From Strongyloides papillosus (Eukaryota; Nematoda; Chromadorea; Rhabditida; Strongyloididae), in the NCBI GenBank assembly GCA_005656395.1, contig SRSI01000078.1:744001-808000 (forward strand): 64,000 nucleotides of DNA, written 5' to 3'. Position numbers and translations under genes: made by a program. Below are positions 12,752 to 28,300 of this stretch, piece after piece. The notes beneath the pieces were generated by a model that searched no databases, was not told the origin of the DNA, and saw only the letters and a list, made by a program, of their open reading frames with translations. The stretch's first letter is position 1. Each line of letters starts with the position of its first letter.

Positions 12752-15700
12752 TTATAATAATAATAAAATTCAATACCAATATTGAATGTTTATTTAATTG
12801 ATTCTAAATATATTTGACTAAAATGTACAAATAAATATATGTTTAAAAAAACTACAATTGTTTTATATAAAATCATTTTTATTCCTTCAATTTTGAAACT
12901 TATGAAAACGTATTATCAAACTTCTATTTCAAAATAGTTTTTTTAAAATAATTTTTCCCTTTGTAAGTACATTTCTTTATTTTGCTATAGTTTGTACTTT
13001 TTATGCAAACAATTTTAAATGTATTTTGAAATGTATCATTTTATCAAAGAGATCAATTTTCTCATAGAAAAGAAGAAAAATAATAAACTTTTAATAGTGA
13101 AATTTTTTACTTAAATGTTTCATTTATTTTTTTAAATATACTAATATTGACTGTGACTATTATACATAAATATTTTAACAATTTCAACTTATTAATATAT
13201 TTATGAATGTAATAAATAATAAAAAAATCTTTTAAATGTAAAAAAATGTATTATTTTTACTATTAAAAATTTATAACCTTTTTAATTATTGGTTGTGGAG
13301 CATTTTGTACTTTTTATTTCTATTTTAATATTTCATTATTATCTGTGTTACATAAATTGATATAAATTTTCTACTTTATTTTTATTTATAATATAGAAAA
13401 ATGATAAAATAACCAATATATTAGCGATTTTATGATAACGAAGGAAAAATTATGTTTAATTTTGATTTTTTTAAAAATTTATTTATAGTATTAATATATT
13501 TAAATATTAATGTTTGTCCTATTGTTTACTTATATATATTTTGTGTAAGGTGTTAGAAGTGGGAAGAAAATATTATTGTTAACGCTTAGGTAATCCGAGA
13601 AAAATGAGAAATAATAGTTAAAGTGCTTTATTCATTTATGACGTTGTTACTATAATAATTATAAAGTTTTCAGTCATTTATCATTACAATTACTTGATTA
13701 TATAATACTTTTAAACAAGATTAATTGTCCTAGTATCGTTAAAAATTTATGAATACTGTGTAATTTAAAGAATCTTCATTTGTACAAGTGTATAATTTAA
13801 ATATTTATTTTAAATTTTATTAAATAAAGATATGTTACAAGAAATTGAAGTGTCTTTTTAAAAATTTTATATACATTCAATGATAGTACTATTTCCATCA
13901 AATAACTTGAATTTTAACAATATTTTTTTATTGTAACTTTTTGAATTTAATGTTTTTTCCATTAATTATCCATAGATCTCTTAATTTAGAAGTTATTCAA
14001 TTATATAAGAAGTATCCCAGGTATATACCTTGTCAATATAATTAAATCCCATTTTCTTCCCATATTTTACATAAATTCATTGAATTATAATCTTATAATG
14101 AAAAGTTTAATAAATTAATGATAGTTGAAAAGGAAAATATATAATTGAATTATTTCTTGATTTGAATTTTATTTTATTAAAAGTTTAGCGGTAATTCATT
14201 ATATCTTGATGTCTAGAAATTAATTTAATTTTATAAATAAAATAATTTAAAATTTGAACATCGAAATCATTTCACAAATTTTATATTTAACGTCATATCT
14301 TTATCACTATTTTATATTTTTATCCTTCTAATAAAATGATACTATTTTTATTAAATTCTAACAATTATTTAATAACATTCATGTTGATTAATATTTTTAG
14401 AACTTTACACTGTTGTCATATAACATTTTTCGTAAACGATAACGGTTAGTAATTATTAAACACATTATGTATAGAAATCTCATGAATAGTAGGGTATCAT
14501 AAATTTATTATAAATTTTCCATTACAAATTGTATACAGACATTTTTCTATTAAAAATGTATACAATAGTTGAGTGAATGTAATTATAATTCTTTTCATAA
14601 TTAACACATGAAATAATTTGTCATAGAAGACACTTTTGAATTTCTATGGCTTAATAAAAAGTTATTAAAAATAAATTAAAAAATATGTTATTTAATCTAT
14701 AGTTTAATGAAACACAACATCAATAGGCACTCCTGAGTTTTATAGTTAATATGTAAATATAACTTAGTATTACTTTGGAATATCTTATTTCTGTAAGATG
14801 TATTGATATCAATCCTAAAGTTAAGTGTAACTTATTTTAAATTCTAATTTCATTCCTTGTAATGGAATGGTAAAAAACATCCCTTGTCATTTATTCATAA
14901 AAAAAGGTTAAATTCTCTTATGTCAGAAGACCTAGTAATTAAGTAGTTCTTGAAAAACATTTTTTTAAATTTAATTTATAAATGCTCAATTTAACTTATA
15001 ATGGTATAGTTTATCTACCTATTCATTTCTTTTTTTGGAAATAGTTGATAAATATCAATTCAAATTTGTCAAAAGTTAATGAAGTAGTTAATAAAAGTAT
15101 ATTTATTAAACTTGTTGATCTTTTCACTTAACTTGTTAGGTTTACTTGATGAATAATATCTCTTTATGAATACATTATAGAGTACATTAAAAGATATTGT
15201 ATTTCAACATTAAAAGATATTTTATTCCACCAAATATTCTATAAAATTATATCTATGTTCTGTTACCTCAAAAAATATTTAACATTTTAGTGTTTGTAAA
15301 ATAAATTAATAAAGATTTAATTGTACTATTATAAGATGATTAAATTATACAAATGATATTATAGATATCAAATATTTAACTTCGAATAGAATTTAAACTT
15401 TGTAATTACGTAGTTTACTAACATTTTTCCGTCTCGAAATCTTTTTAACATTTTATCTTAAAAATTTCCAAACTTTCACCTAAACTAAAAAAGTTTATTT
15501 TATATTTTTAGTAGAATTTTTCAACTGCATGTCATAATATTGAAATATGTCATATATTATTGTTGAAGTTTTTATTTTACATAAATTTTAATCTTGTTTA
15601 CATGATTTTATAAAGTATAAAATGAATTTTATAAGCGAATATATTAATATCATATTTTATTTTGTCAAATCATTATTATCTCATCATATTAATAAAATAA

Positions 15701-18700
15701 TATTTATCCTGAAGTTATATTATTACATCATAATTTAAAAGATGCCTTTTATAATGAAACACACTCTAAACAACCTCTTAATTATTTTTAAATGTATGTA
15801 AGAAAATTGAATAATCCATATAATATATATTGAATATTTTTATAATTATGAAATTTCAAGGCTTTTTCTTATTCCTCTATTCTAATTAAAGTATTATTAA
15901 TTTCATTACACAATGAACACAACCAAAAAACATAATTTTAAACAGTATTTACAATCAAACCATATTTGTTATCCATAACAATTTCCCCATACATCTTTAA
16001 TAGATTATTCTAAATATTTTTGGTGTTATAAGGTGATGTAGAAAAATATTTAGCGCAATTTTATTACTTTAAAGAACATTGAATTTTGTATAAATAGCAA
16101 ACTATAAAATTTGATTGCAATGTAATTTTTTTTTAATTGAAAAAAATGTTTCACTAATTAGGCGTAATATTATTTTGTTGCTAAGTAAAATAACTTATCG
16201 TTTATACTTTTGTGACGTGTATCTTGTGTAAGGAAAGCTTTAAATATTTTTAGTAGTTACTAGGAATCATTATCTTTTAAAATTTTTATTATATTTTTAA
16301 TCTTGAGCATATATATTTAAGATTTATTTATAGATAAATTTAACATTTGTTAATGTGTAATATGAGCTATCGTAAAATATCATTTTAGTCATTGCAAAAA
16401 TATTGCGTTTACTTACACCTAAATTGATATGATGTTTACCTTCAGTTTTATCGTTTTTTTTCTTTATTATATGAGAAATATTAAAGTATAATCATAAAAA
16501 AGTGTTTAAAAATATTTATTATTTTTTTATTTGTTGATCGCAACCAAAATTTTTCACTCTTCTATGTATTTTTTTAGAAAAAAAAAACTTACTTTAAAAA
16601 AATTGCCATGTAATATTTCATACAAAGAATATATTATTTAATGGTTGTGCCATAAAATTAAACATATTCGTATGTCATTATTATTTTTAACACTAAATGT
16701 TTTACGGATTTTAAAAATTTTTTTATAGATATTTCTCACTAACGCAATTTAACAACAATCCATCGATCAATTTTTTCACTTCCTAACTTTAAAGCTAGTT
16801 GAAAGGTTTTTTTCCTTATACTATTAAAATAATTGATATGAAAGTATAAACTAATCTTCAAAAAGTATTACACATAATACACTATTAAATGTATATAAAT
16901 GTACTTTGATACCATTGCATGAATTTCTAATAAATGTTTATCCTTTTTTAGATTTAATTTTTATTTTGACTCTAACCAACATTTTTTGCTAGCTTAAAAT
17001 AACAGTAACTCTTTTTGTTTCTATTTTTAACTATATTTTAAAATTGTGCACATATATTTAAATGTTGATAGCATTTGTTGGAGAAATAAGAATGAGTTCT
17101 TAAAATATTAAGTATGGCACAAATTTTATTAAAATATATCAGTGTGGTTTAGAGTTGTTAACATGGTATTGCTTAAAGTAGCTTTATAGCTATTCAATTG
17201 TAAAAGATAGGAGAACTGAATAGAATTTTCATGTTTAAACTCAATGTCGAATATTTTTTTATTTCGATGCTCTTATGTGTGCATTTATTATGCATCTCCT
17301 TTTTTAATATCAATAATTTTTTTATATTTGTTTAGTGAAAATATTTTGATAAGTTTAATGTGTTAGATTTATTACATTCTTAAATATAATATCTTGCAAC
17401 AAAATGATATCATTCATACAAAGATAAGAATTTTTATTATTATTTACTTAAGTATTCTTTTAAAAACTTTATAGTTACCAAATGTACTATATTTTGAATA
17501 AGAAAATGTTTCATTTTATGCTACTATAAAATTTAGTAGAAATCTATTACACTATACTTATTTTATATTTTTTAATCGCCAAAATGAAATATAATTTACT
17601 AATCCTTTATCTTCTTTTATTACAGCAAATAACAGATATTAATTTCCTTTTTGATCAACGTATCTTCTTTTAACAGAGGTAAAGTAATGATATATTTAAT
17701 GCAATATATGAACCCATTAAATTTATCTTCAACAGACGTTCTCATAATTAACGTTTAAGTAAAGTTAAATAGTAATTTCACAACTTTGTATTTGTGATAT
17801 AACACTATTTTAAGCAAGGAAAAAATTAAATTGTTAACTTTACTAACCTACCACTTCTTAAGGATATGCTTTCCATTAATCTTTAAACATTAGATTTATA
17901 TCTTAGTAAAAAAGTTCATATTATCTAATGGCTACACATTGTAATACATAAAGTTAATGTATTGATAAAATATGCTTATGCATATTTGATCCCATGATAA
18001 TAAGTTCAAACTTTTATGTGTCTTTTCATACTAAAGTGATTTTTTGTCGTATTCTATAGTTTTAAATATAAATATATTGAAAATAGAGTTTGGCGGGAAA
18101 GTTAATTCCTATTTATCAAAAAAATATACGGAGAGAGGCAATATAACTTTAGGCTAAATTATAAAAAGAAAGAATCTTCTAACCCAACTGAAGATGTGAA
18201 TTAAAAAAGATATATAGTAAATATAAAATGGCCCATTTCTAGTCATTGTATTAAACATTGATAGCTTTCTACATATCTCATGAATAAAATACCAACCAAT
18301 GTTAAAACAAATAAAATTCGTTCTTCACTTATTCAGTGAAATAGTATTGACCAATTTATTGGTAGAATTATAAAATCTTAGGACTAGTGGATTCTGAACG
18401 ATAATTGTTAAACGAACTAACAGATAACACACATAAAACTTTTAAGCGGTTTAAATATTTCACTTATTGGTATAAACACTTTTTTAACTACAGATAAACG
18501 ATTTTATTTTAGCATAATAATTCCAGTTAAAAAATGTTAATATATTTAACAACAAGTGATACGATATTATATTATATTAATATCATAAATATTTTATCAT
18601 TTTTTTTACTATAGACTAAAGCATTCTTCCAATGAAAACATTAATTTTTTGATTTATTACTTCAAAATAATCATCATACGTCATAACCCTTAAATAAAAA

Positions 18701-21700
18701 TTTACTATAAGATAAAAGTATAAATAGAAATGTAATCACTTAAATGGGTAGCCATAGTATTGGTAAAAATATTATCCAAATACATTATACACAAAAAAGA
18801 TATAATTTAAAGCTTAATTTTAAATTACCATTAAGAATTATGTAATAAAATATTATGGTAAAAAAATATTTTCTATTTTTTAAAGATCAGTAAAAGTATA
18901 TTAAAAACATTTTTTATTTTAAAAGTAAATGTAACCAAAAAAAAGATAACATTTGACGCCATACTTTTAAAATCATTCCATTGAAAATAGATATTTTTGC
19001 TCAATGAATCGAAAAATATGTCAAATAAAATATATATCGTCAACATTTGTTATGTATATATAATTTTGCAATAAGCACGTTTGTGAATTTAAATTCTTTC
19101 TTCGTAAATCTGTCAACGGTCATATTATATCTGATAATCAATGGGGGATGTCAGTGATTAATTCCTCGATTTTTAGTTAGAATACCCATATTTAAAAAAT
19201 AATACCTTAATAACATTATAATTTGTTTCATTCTATTTTGTTAATTTTTTTAATTACCATATTTAAAGTATAATACTACATCATTGATTTATCTTCTTTT
19301 TTTTATTAAAATCACTTTTTTTAAATAAGAGTCTTAATTTCATTTAAACGATGTTAATTTTTTAAAATAATGATTAATAAATTGTATGATAATATTTTAA
19401 ATAGAATATAAAATTTACATTAGTTTTTTAAATAGTTTTAACGTTATATTATACACTTTTTTAATGTTTTTTATTCTAAAATAAAATATATAAACAAGTA
19501 TTTATTTCTTTAAATAAAAGGTATTATATGTTGTCTAGTACTTTTATTATATCCTCTAATTTAAAGTATAAAAAATATTTATTTAGAAGTAAGAATGGGA
19601 TTTCTTTTTAATAACTTTGAGTGAAATAAATATATCTTCTATATTTATGATTAGCATATATAAATATTTTTTATTATTTGATTATCTCTAAGATATTTCT
19701 CATCATCTCAAAAATATTATTATACTTTAAAACTAACATCTAACCTATATAGTTTGCGCGTTGAAGCTATTCAAAATTTACCAGATTACATTTTATTATA
19801 CTCTTTTGATTACTCAGCGCGTTTTAAATTTTTTTACCTTCGAACCAGGTATATATAAATATACATATTTTAATGCTCTTTCTTCAAACCGTAGTAAGTG
19901 TTAATCATATATATATGCTCTTATATATAAAATTTATGTTCAGGAATTACATTTTTTTCTCCCGACCACAAAGAGCGATACATACCACTTTAACTTACTT
20001 CACATTTTAGCATTGTTAAAATGTACTCAATACTAAGCTTATTATAATATGCAGAACTTATTTACTTTCTCTTTTCAATTTCAAAATTTATCAATACCTT
20101 TTTTTAATTGTTAGACTTAATGATATAGGAACAAAAAAAAGATTTTGAAAATGATATATATAAATCTTTTAATTACACTTTGTTCAATGATTCAACAAAG
20201 AAAACTGTGTATAATAGGGTAATTTAGTGATAACTAATTAATTAAAGCTTTATTCCTTCAATGTTATTTATTATTAATCAAGTGTCCTTGTTGGCTTTTT
20301 ATGTTACGGCTTCTTTATGCTTAAATAGTTTTATTTAAATTATATATTGTTTAAAAAAGTTTATATGCATTAATTTTCATAACTATTTCAATGTCATATA
20401 TCACTACTAATTATATCATAATTTGTTCTTAAACTAGATAGAATAATTTCAAAAAATAAATATAAATTTCTTCTATTGACCATTAATTTGTTAAAATTTT
20501 TTTTATCAATGCCATCTGTGTTTTAATAGAAGAAATAGTCAATTGGATTGATATTATAAATTTATAGGATAATATATAAGAAAGGAATTGATAAATAGGA
20601 GTGAGATTGGCATTTGTTTAATTTCTACATATAAATAAGTGGAAAATATTTTATTTTGTAAAAATGACGTTCCTCTATAATGTATTTGTTACCATAAAAT
20701 ATTTTAATGTCCTTGCTGTTAAAGTATAACAAGTTAAGGAACAATTATGTAGTATAGGAACATAGAAACTGAACGAGAGTATAGTTTTACCACCAAAATG
20801 ACAATGTTAAAGAGGACAGTAAGTTTATAGATATATAATAATTAGAATGAGAGCCAAGTGTTAGGAATAAAGTGCCATCTGTTAGTACATTTACATTAGT
20901 AACCTCTATCCTTTACGCTTCATACTTTTTACCTCTCGCTTTCTAATGCATATAATTTTTGGCAGCTGTCCTTTTATGGTCATACAAAATTTATTGTATA
21001 CATTTATGTATAAATAAATATGTTCCAAATAGTTATCTTTTTTTATTTATATGTGCATATTTGTGTTTTTTCTTTTATGATCATTTATTTATTAAAAAAT
21101 GGTAGCTTTTTTTTAATTATTTTAAAATAAAATTACCACTATTTCGTACATTTTTATCTGCTTCTATTTAATATAAAAATATTAAAAAAAACAAAGTATA
21201 GTGTTCCGTTCTGATATTTGTAATTTAGTGGAAAAGTCACCATTTAAATAAATTTTTTAAAGCTTGTTCTTGTATTCAATAAATATTTTCACAACTATAT
21301 TTTAAAGAGTATACTCAGTTATCAGCAAATACTGCCATCGTTTGTGTGACAAAAGAAAACTTAAGCATATTGTTGAGAAAGAGAATATGCCGATGACATT
21401 TTAAAGCTGAGACTCTATTTTGCTTCTGCCACAATTCGCATTTAACTGCAACTCTTCTTGGTTCTATATGCATTTGTTGTCACTCTGCCACATCTACATA
21501 TATACATATAAATAAATCTATACATATATAATATAATTCTCTACTCAAGAATATCTTTTCTCGGGTCATAAGAGAAGATTATTCTCGATTTGATTTTGTC
21601 CAATGTTTTCTCCCCCATTCTATATATGCTTTTGTTGTCTTTAAAATTAAATGCCCAAACTTGTTATTTCTATGGATAATGATAGAAAAAGACGAAATAA

Positions 21701-22352
21701 TTGTTGTATCCAATTATACTACAATTCTTGTTTGAGCTAACCATCTTTATTCACATTCTACTTTCATTTTCTTTTAAATACTAACGTATAGTACTAGCTT
21801 TGGAAAAACTTTTTAACAAGCTTAATATATATAAAAAATTTAACATTTTAATTTACATTTATATAAAACTAAAGAAAAGGAATTTTTTAAATAAATTATA
21901 AAATTTTTTACATTATTTAATAGTTTATTTATATAGAATTTCTTATCAATAATATTTAATGTTTATTTCATCATTTGTAATATATTATATAAATTATACT
22001 ATCGACTTTTTAATATTATTAAAATTTAAAATATGACATATTTAACTTTCTTAAGAGTGTAAATAAAATATTCCTTGAAGTTAAGTATTCCTTCATTATT
22101 AAATCTGTAGAAATTTAAATATTCATAAGTTTTTTATTTAATTCTTATGTTTACTTTCTAAAATTTAATTATTTACGATTCTCTTTGTATTTTTTATAAT
22201 TAATTTTCAATTTTACTTACCGACTTTAAATATTTAATTTTCATTTTATTTATTGACATTTAATTGTTTATTTATTTATTATTTTAAGCCTTATTTGTTA
22301 ATAAGTTAACCTAAGCTTAAAACGGAACACTTATAAGATCCTCTTGATAAAA
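12752..22352. other. 9.6-kb gene-poor region upstream of ankyrin
   Basis: No protein gene is supported. Weak signals: a possible non-coding exon at 17626-17678 (TTTTATTACAG before, GTAAAG after), an E2F-like site at 18089-18100, and two GCGCG clusters near 19753 and 19817. A visibly less AT-rich block at about 20740-21680 has an imperfect hairpin at 21549-21584 and could be promoter or enhancer DNA for the ankyrin gene. Confidence 0.45.
18089..18100 (+). promoter_or_regulatory. E2F-like site
   Basis: TTTGGCGGGAAA is a full match to the classical E2F consensus, in a region where GC-rich words are rare. It lies 4.25 kb upstream of the ankyrin start. Function is inferred from the motif only. 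Confidence 0.25.
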
Positions 22353-25300
22353 ATGGCTCATTCAGATATGCCTGAAACAGTCGAGCAGGATCATCAAAAT
22401 CATAACCATCAAAATGGTAATGATTATACACATACCAAACATGAAGATAGTGCTAGTTTTTTAAGAGCTTCAAGAGCCGGGAATTTAGAAAAAGTTTTAG
22501 ATCATCTTAGAAATGGTGTTGATATTAATACAAATAATGCAAATGGTTTAAATGCTTTACATTTAGCTTCCAAAGAAGGGCATCATGAGGTTGTTAGAGA
22601 ATTAATTAAACGTGGAGCTATTGTAGATTCTTCAACCAAAAAAGGAAATACAGCACTTCATATTGCTTGTCTAGCAGGACAAGATTTAATTGTAACAATT
22701 TTAGTTGAGAACGGAGCTAATGTAAATGCGCAATCATTAAATGGTTTTACACCACTTTATATGGCAGCGCAAGAAAATCATGAAAATGTTGTTAAATTTC
22801 TTCTATCTAATGGAGCTAATCAAACTCTTGCAACAGAAGTATGTTCTATTATTAAAATAAGCATATATTTATTCTTTTTTTAGGATGGTTTTACTCCTCT
22901 TGCTGTAGCATTACAACAAGGACATGATAAAATTGTTGCATTGTTATTAGAGAATGATGGAAAAGGAAAAGTTAGATTACCAGCATTACACATTGCTGCA
23001 AAAAAGGATGATACAAAAGCTGCTACATTACTCCTACAGGTAATGGTTTTATAAAAAATTTAAAATTATAAATCATTTATCATTTTAGAGTGACAACAAT
23101 CCAGATGTGACATCAAAAAGTGGATTTACTCCCTTGCATATTGCATCTCATTATGGTAATGAAAATATGGCTCGATTACTGCTAGAACGAGGTGCAAATG
23201 TCAATTACCAGGCCAGACATAATATCAGTCCTCTTCATGTTGCCTGCAAATGGGGGCGAACAAGTATGGCTAATTTACTTCTGACTGCTGGAGCAATTAT
23301 CGATTGTAGAACAAGAGATTTATTAACACCACTTCATTGTGCTGCTAGATCAGGACATGATCAAGTTGTTGAATTATTATTAGAAAAAGGAGCACCAATT
23401 AGTGCTAGAACAAAAAATGGTCTTTCTCCACTTCATATGGCGTCTCAAGGTGATCATGTTGAATGTGCTAGAATATTACTTTATCATAGAGCTAATGTTG
23501 ATGATGTTACAGTTGATTATTTAACACCTCTACATGTTGCAGCACATTGTGGACATGTACGTGTTGCAAAATTATTATTAGATAGACAAGCTGATCCTAA
23601 CGCTAGAGCTTTAAATGGATTTACTCCTCTCCATATTGCATGTAAAAAGAATCGTATTAAGGTTGTTGAATTATTATTAAAGTATCATGCTTCTGTTCAG
23701 GCAACAACAGAATCAGGACTTTCTCCTCTTCATGTTGCTAGTTTTATGGGCTGCATCAACATTGTTATATACCTCCTTCAGCAAGGGGCACATGTTGATT
23801 GTGAAACTGTACGTGGAGAGACTCCACTTCACTTGGCTTCAAGAGCAAATCAGACAGATATAGTTCGTGTATTATTGAGAAATGGAGCAGATGTAAATGC
23901 TTTAGCTAGGGAACATCAAACACCATTACATATAGCTGCTAGACTTGGAAACATAGATATTGTATCATTATTATTACAAGCTGGTGCCAATCCAAACGCC
24001 ATGACAAAAGATCAATACACACCACTTCATATAGCAGCAAAAGAAGGACAAGAAGATGTAGCTTTAATTTTACTTGATTTAGGTGCTGATAAAACATTAC
24101 TTACAAAGAAAGGATTTACTCCTTTACATTTGGCAGCTAAATATGGAAATTATCCTGTCGCAAAATTGTTATTAGAAAAGAAAACACCAGTTGACATTCA
24201 AGGGAAAAATCAAGTTACACCATTACATGTTGCTGCACACTATAATAATGATAAAGTCGCTCTTCTTTTACTAGAAAATGGAGCATCAGCTCAAGCTTTT
24301 GCTAAGAATGGATATACACCACTTCACATTGCTGCTAAAAAGAATCAAATGGAGATAGCAGGAGCATTGATTCAGTATAAGGCTGATCCAAATAGTGAAA
24401 GTAAAGCTGGATTTACACCTCTTCACCTTGCATCTGAAGAAGGCCATAAAGAGATGGCTGCATTATTAATAGAAAATAAAGCAAATGTTAATGCTCAAGC
24501 CAAGAATGGTCTTACACCAATGCATCTATGTGCACAAGAGGATCGTGTTTCAGTTGCTGAAGAACTTGTTAAAGGAAATGCTGATATTGATAGCCAAACA
24601 AAAGCTGGATATACTCCACTTCATGTTGCCTGTCATTTTGGACAATTAAATATGGTACGTTTCTTAATTGAAAATGGAGCTAAAATTGGATCTCTCACAA
24701 AAGCAAATTATACTCCACTTCATCAAGCTGCACAACAAGGACATAATAATGTAGTAAGATATCTATTAGAAAATGGAGCTTGCCCTAACATTCAAACAAG
24801 TAATGGACAAACTCCATTGAGTATAGCACAGCGATTAGGATATGTTTCTGTTGTTGAAACACTGAAGACTGTTACTGAAACAACTGTTATTACTGAGACA
24901 ACAACAGTTACTGAAGAACGATATAAGCCACAGAATCCAGAAGGAATGAATGAAACAATGTTTTCTGATAGTGATGATGAAGGTAAGTTGGAATGTTTTA
25001 GAAAAAATAATTTATAATAACAAAAGTATAGTTATATTGTCATTGATTATTAGGCATAGATTTTTTACAAAGTTTATTAAATTAGTATTTATTAGACACT
25101 AATAAAGGTTAAATTTAACTATGACAATAAATAACAAATTAGATTCTAACTTACCATTAAACTACGATCGTCTACAAATGACTGCATTCTCAAGACAGGG
25201 TTATAACATAGTAAGTCAAAGTAATGATAAGATAGAATGAAAAAAACACAAAAGTTTAAATGCCTTTATCTTTTATTTATAAAAAGTGTTGATAACATTA

Positions 25301-28300
25301 GGAGGTAGAAAAAAAATTTTAAATACATTTTTTTTATACAAAGTTTGTTATTAAAAACACAAGATATAACTGGGCGCTTCACTTAACATATATATTTTCA
25401 TATTTTTAAGGGAATAAAAGTGCTAATTTATCATTGTCATAGTAAAACTTTCCAAAATGTCAGTTTAAAATAAAACTCATATATTATGACATCCTTCATA
25501 TGTGTATATATTTTTAAGACATAAATTAAAAAATACATACATATATTTCATAAGATTATAAAACATATTCATAAATTGAAGTATACTTTTATATATACAT
25601 TCACTCTTGTTATATTTATCATTTTAAAATGATGAAAACTTTTGTTATTTTTTTATCATCTCTTTGAAATGATAAATTTTATTTTAAAGTAATCAAATAT
25701 AATGTCATTATTTTGTTATTATAGGTGAAGGTGATCAAAGTCACGCACAATATCACGCTAAAGATTTTAATGAATCTTTGACTCAAGGATTAAGAGATTC
25801 AGCTTCGATTCATTTAATTCATACAGGAGAACAAATATTAATGAGGAATTCTGAAATCGATACAACTGATGCCGAGTTGGATGCTGTTATTAGGAAGGCA
25901 CAAACTCAGCCTGTAACAACAGCAATACTTGATAATGATCACTACTACTACGAAAATGGAAATGATGATAATACATCACCAATAACTCATAATGCCGTTA
26001 ATCCAAGGTAAGTCGAACATAATCATCTTTAATTCTAACATATATCATTTTTTTCAACTAACATTTTTTTAGCAAGATAGTTCACAAAACGTATGTTTTT
26101 TGTATTAGACATTTCCTTATAAAAGTGTACTTTTATTGTTATCGTTTTGTGGTTTATTTATTATTTTTGAGAGTGTTTGTTATTGTCTTTAACATATGTG
26201 CAAAAATATGAGTTATGACAACTAATTATTTTAACATTTTAGTTTCCTTATCTCATTTTTATGTGATGCAAGAGGAGGAGCAATGAGAGGATGCAGACAT
26301 TCTGGTGTTAGGATTATTGTACCCCCAAGAAAGGCACCTGCACCAATTCGTGTTACATGTCGGTATTTGAAAAAAGAAAAATTAACTCATCCACCACCAT
26401 TAAGTGAGGGAGAAGCTCTTGCTTCAAGAGTTTTGGAAATGGGACCAGCTGGTGCTAAATTTTTGGGACCAGTAATATTAGAAGTCCCACATTTTGCATC
26501 ATTAAGAGGAAGAGAAAGAGAAATTGTTATCTTAAGATCAGATGATGGACAACATTGGAAGGAACATCAATTAGAAGCTACAGAGGATGCTGTTCAAGAA
26601 GTTTTAAATGAGTCATTTGATGCAACAGAATTATCACAACTTGATGATCTTCATACGCCAAGAATTACCAGAATTTTAACTAATGACTTTCCAATGTACT
26701 TTGCTGTAGTAACAAGAGTTCGTCAGGAGGTTCATTGTGTTGGTCCAGAAGGTGGGGTTATATTATCATCTGTTGTACCAAAAGTACAAGCTATTTTCCC
26801 AGATGGTTCCCTTACAAAAACTATTAAAGTTTCTCTTCAAGCACAGCCAGTTCCTCAAGAATTGGTAACAAAATTACATGGGAATCGTGTTGCAGTCTCT
26901 CCTATTGTTACTGTTGAGCCTCGTCGTCGCAAGTTCCATAAACCAATCACACTTTGTATTCCATTACCACAGGGAACAAGGAAAGGAATGTTAACACAAT
27001 ATAACAATCAATCTGGACAAGAACCACCAACATTAAGATTACTTTGCTCAATTACCGGAGGTTCAGCACCAGCACAATGGGAAGATATTACAGGAACTAC
27101 ACAATTAACATTTACAGGAGACGAAGTATCATTTACAACAACAGTCTCAGCTAGATTTTGGCTTATGGATTGTCAGACACCAAGAGATGCTGCTAGAATG
27201 GCACAAGAAGTATACAATGACGCTATCTCTGTTCCATATATGGCTAAATTTGTTATATTTGCTAAACGACCATATCCAGTTGAGGGTCAAATCCGTTTAT
27301 TCTGTATGACTGATGATAAGGAAGATAAAACATTGGAGAAACAAGAAAATTTCAGAGAAGTTGCTAGATCTCGTGATGTAGAAGTTCTTTCGGGAAGACA
27401 TCATTTCCTTGAGTTTGCTGGAAATATCCAACCTGTCACTAAATCTGGAGAACAACTATCTATATACTTTTTACCATTCCAAGAAAATAGATTATGCTTC
27501 AATGTTAAAATAAGATCCCATAGTGATGATGAACAAAATAACGGAGGTAAAGTTGCTATAATGAAGGAACCAAGAAATAGAACAGAAAATATTGGACCAC
27601 AGCAACCAGTATGTCAATTACAAACTAATATGCCTGAATATACCGGTCCATTACCATCTATTTCACTACCTACATCAAAACAATTGACTTCAAATCCATT
27701 AGTCTCTAAATATCCAAATGTCTTTACAACATTTAATAATGATGAAATTATTAATGATATTCCAATAGGAGTAATAAGTAAGAAGGTTGGATATGATTGG
27801 CCACGCTTAGCTAGAGCACTTAAGATACCTGACACAGATATAAAACAAATTCGTAAAGAAATGCATGGACGTGAACCACATAGTTGCTTAAAACTTTGGA
27901 CATATCTTTCAAAGGATGATGCAACTCTTTCTGGATTAGAGCAAGCTCTTATTAAAATTGGTCGAGATGATATTGTTCGTGCCTTGAACAAGTCTAGCCA
28001 TGATACAGAAGGAGAATCACTTCGTCTAATAGATTTTAATAATGCTTCTCCATGTACGTTAGAGAAGATGAAAATTAAACCAGAAAACTTGAATTTAACA
28101 TTACCTGCTGGAAAAGATTCTTCTGAATTGAGGACAGTTACCATTACTGAAAGAAGAATACATGATGATGAAGGTGTACCTGTTGTAGATGAACATTCAG
28201 TAACAACTGTCTTTTCTGATGATCAAAAAATTGATAAAATTGAAATTAATAGAACATTACCGTTAACTGAAGAGGAACACGAACGATGGAGTGGTGAAGA

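Noticed and set aside
12752..22352. tRNA, snRNA, spliced-leader RNA or rRNA genes in the gene desert
   Set aside because: I looked for T-loop GTTCGA-type boxes and for a leader resembling nematode SL1 and found none in a plausible arrangement.
27614..28144. Minus-strand 176-codon ORF inside the ankyrin death-domain exon
   Set aside because: A reverse-frame shadow of strongly conserved coding sequence; no introns or start context of its own.
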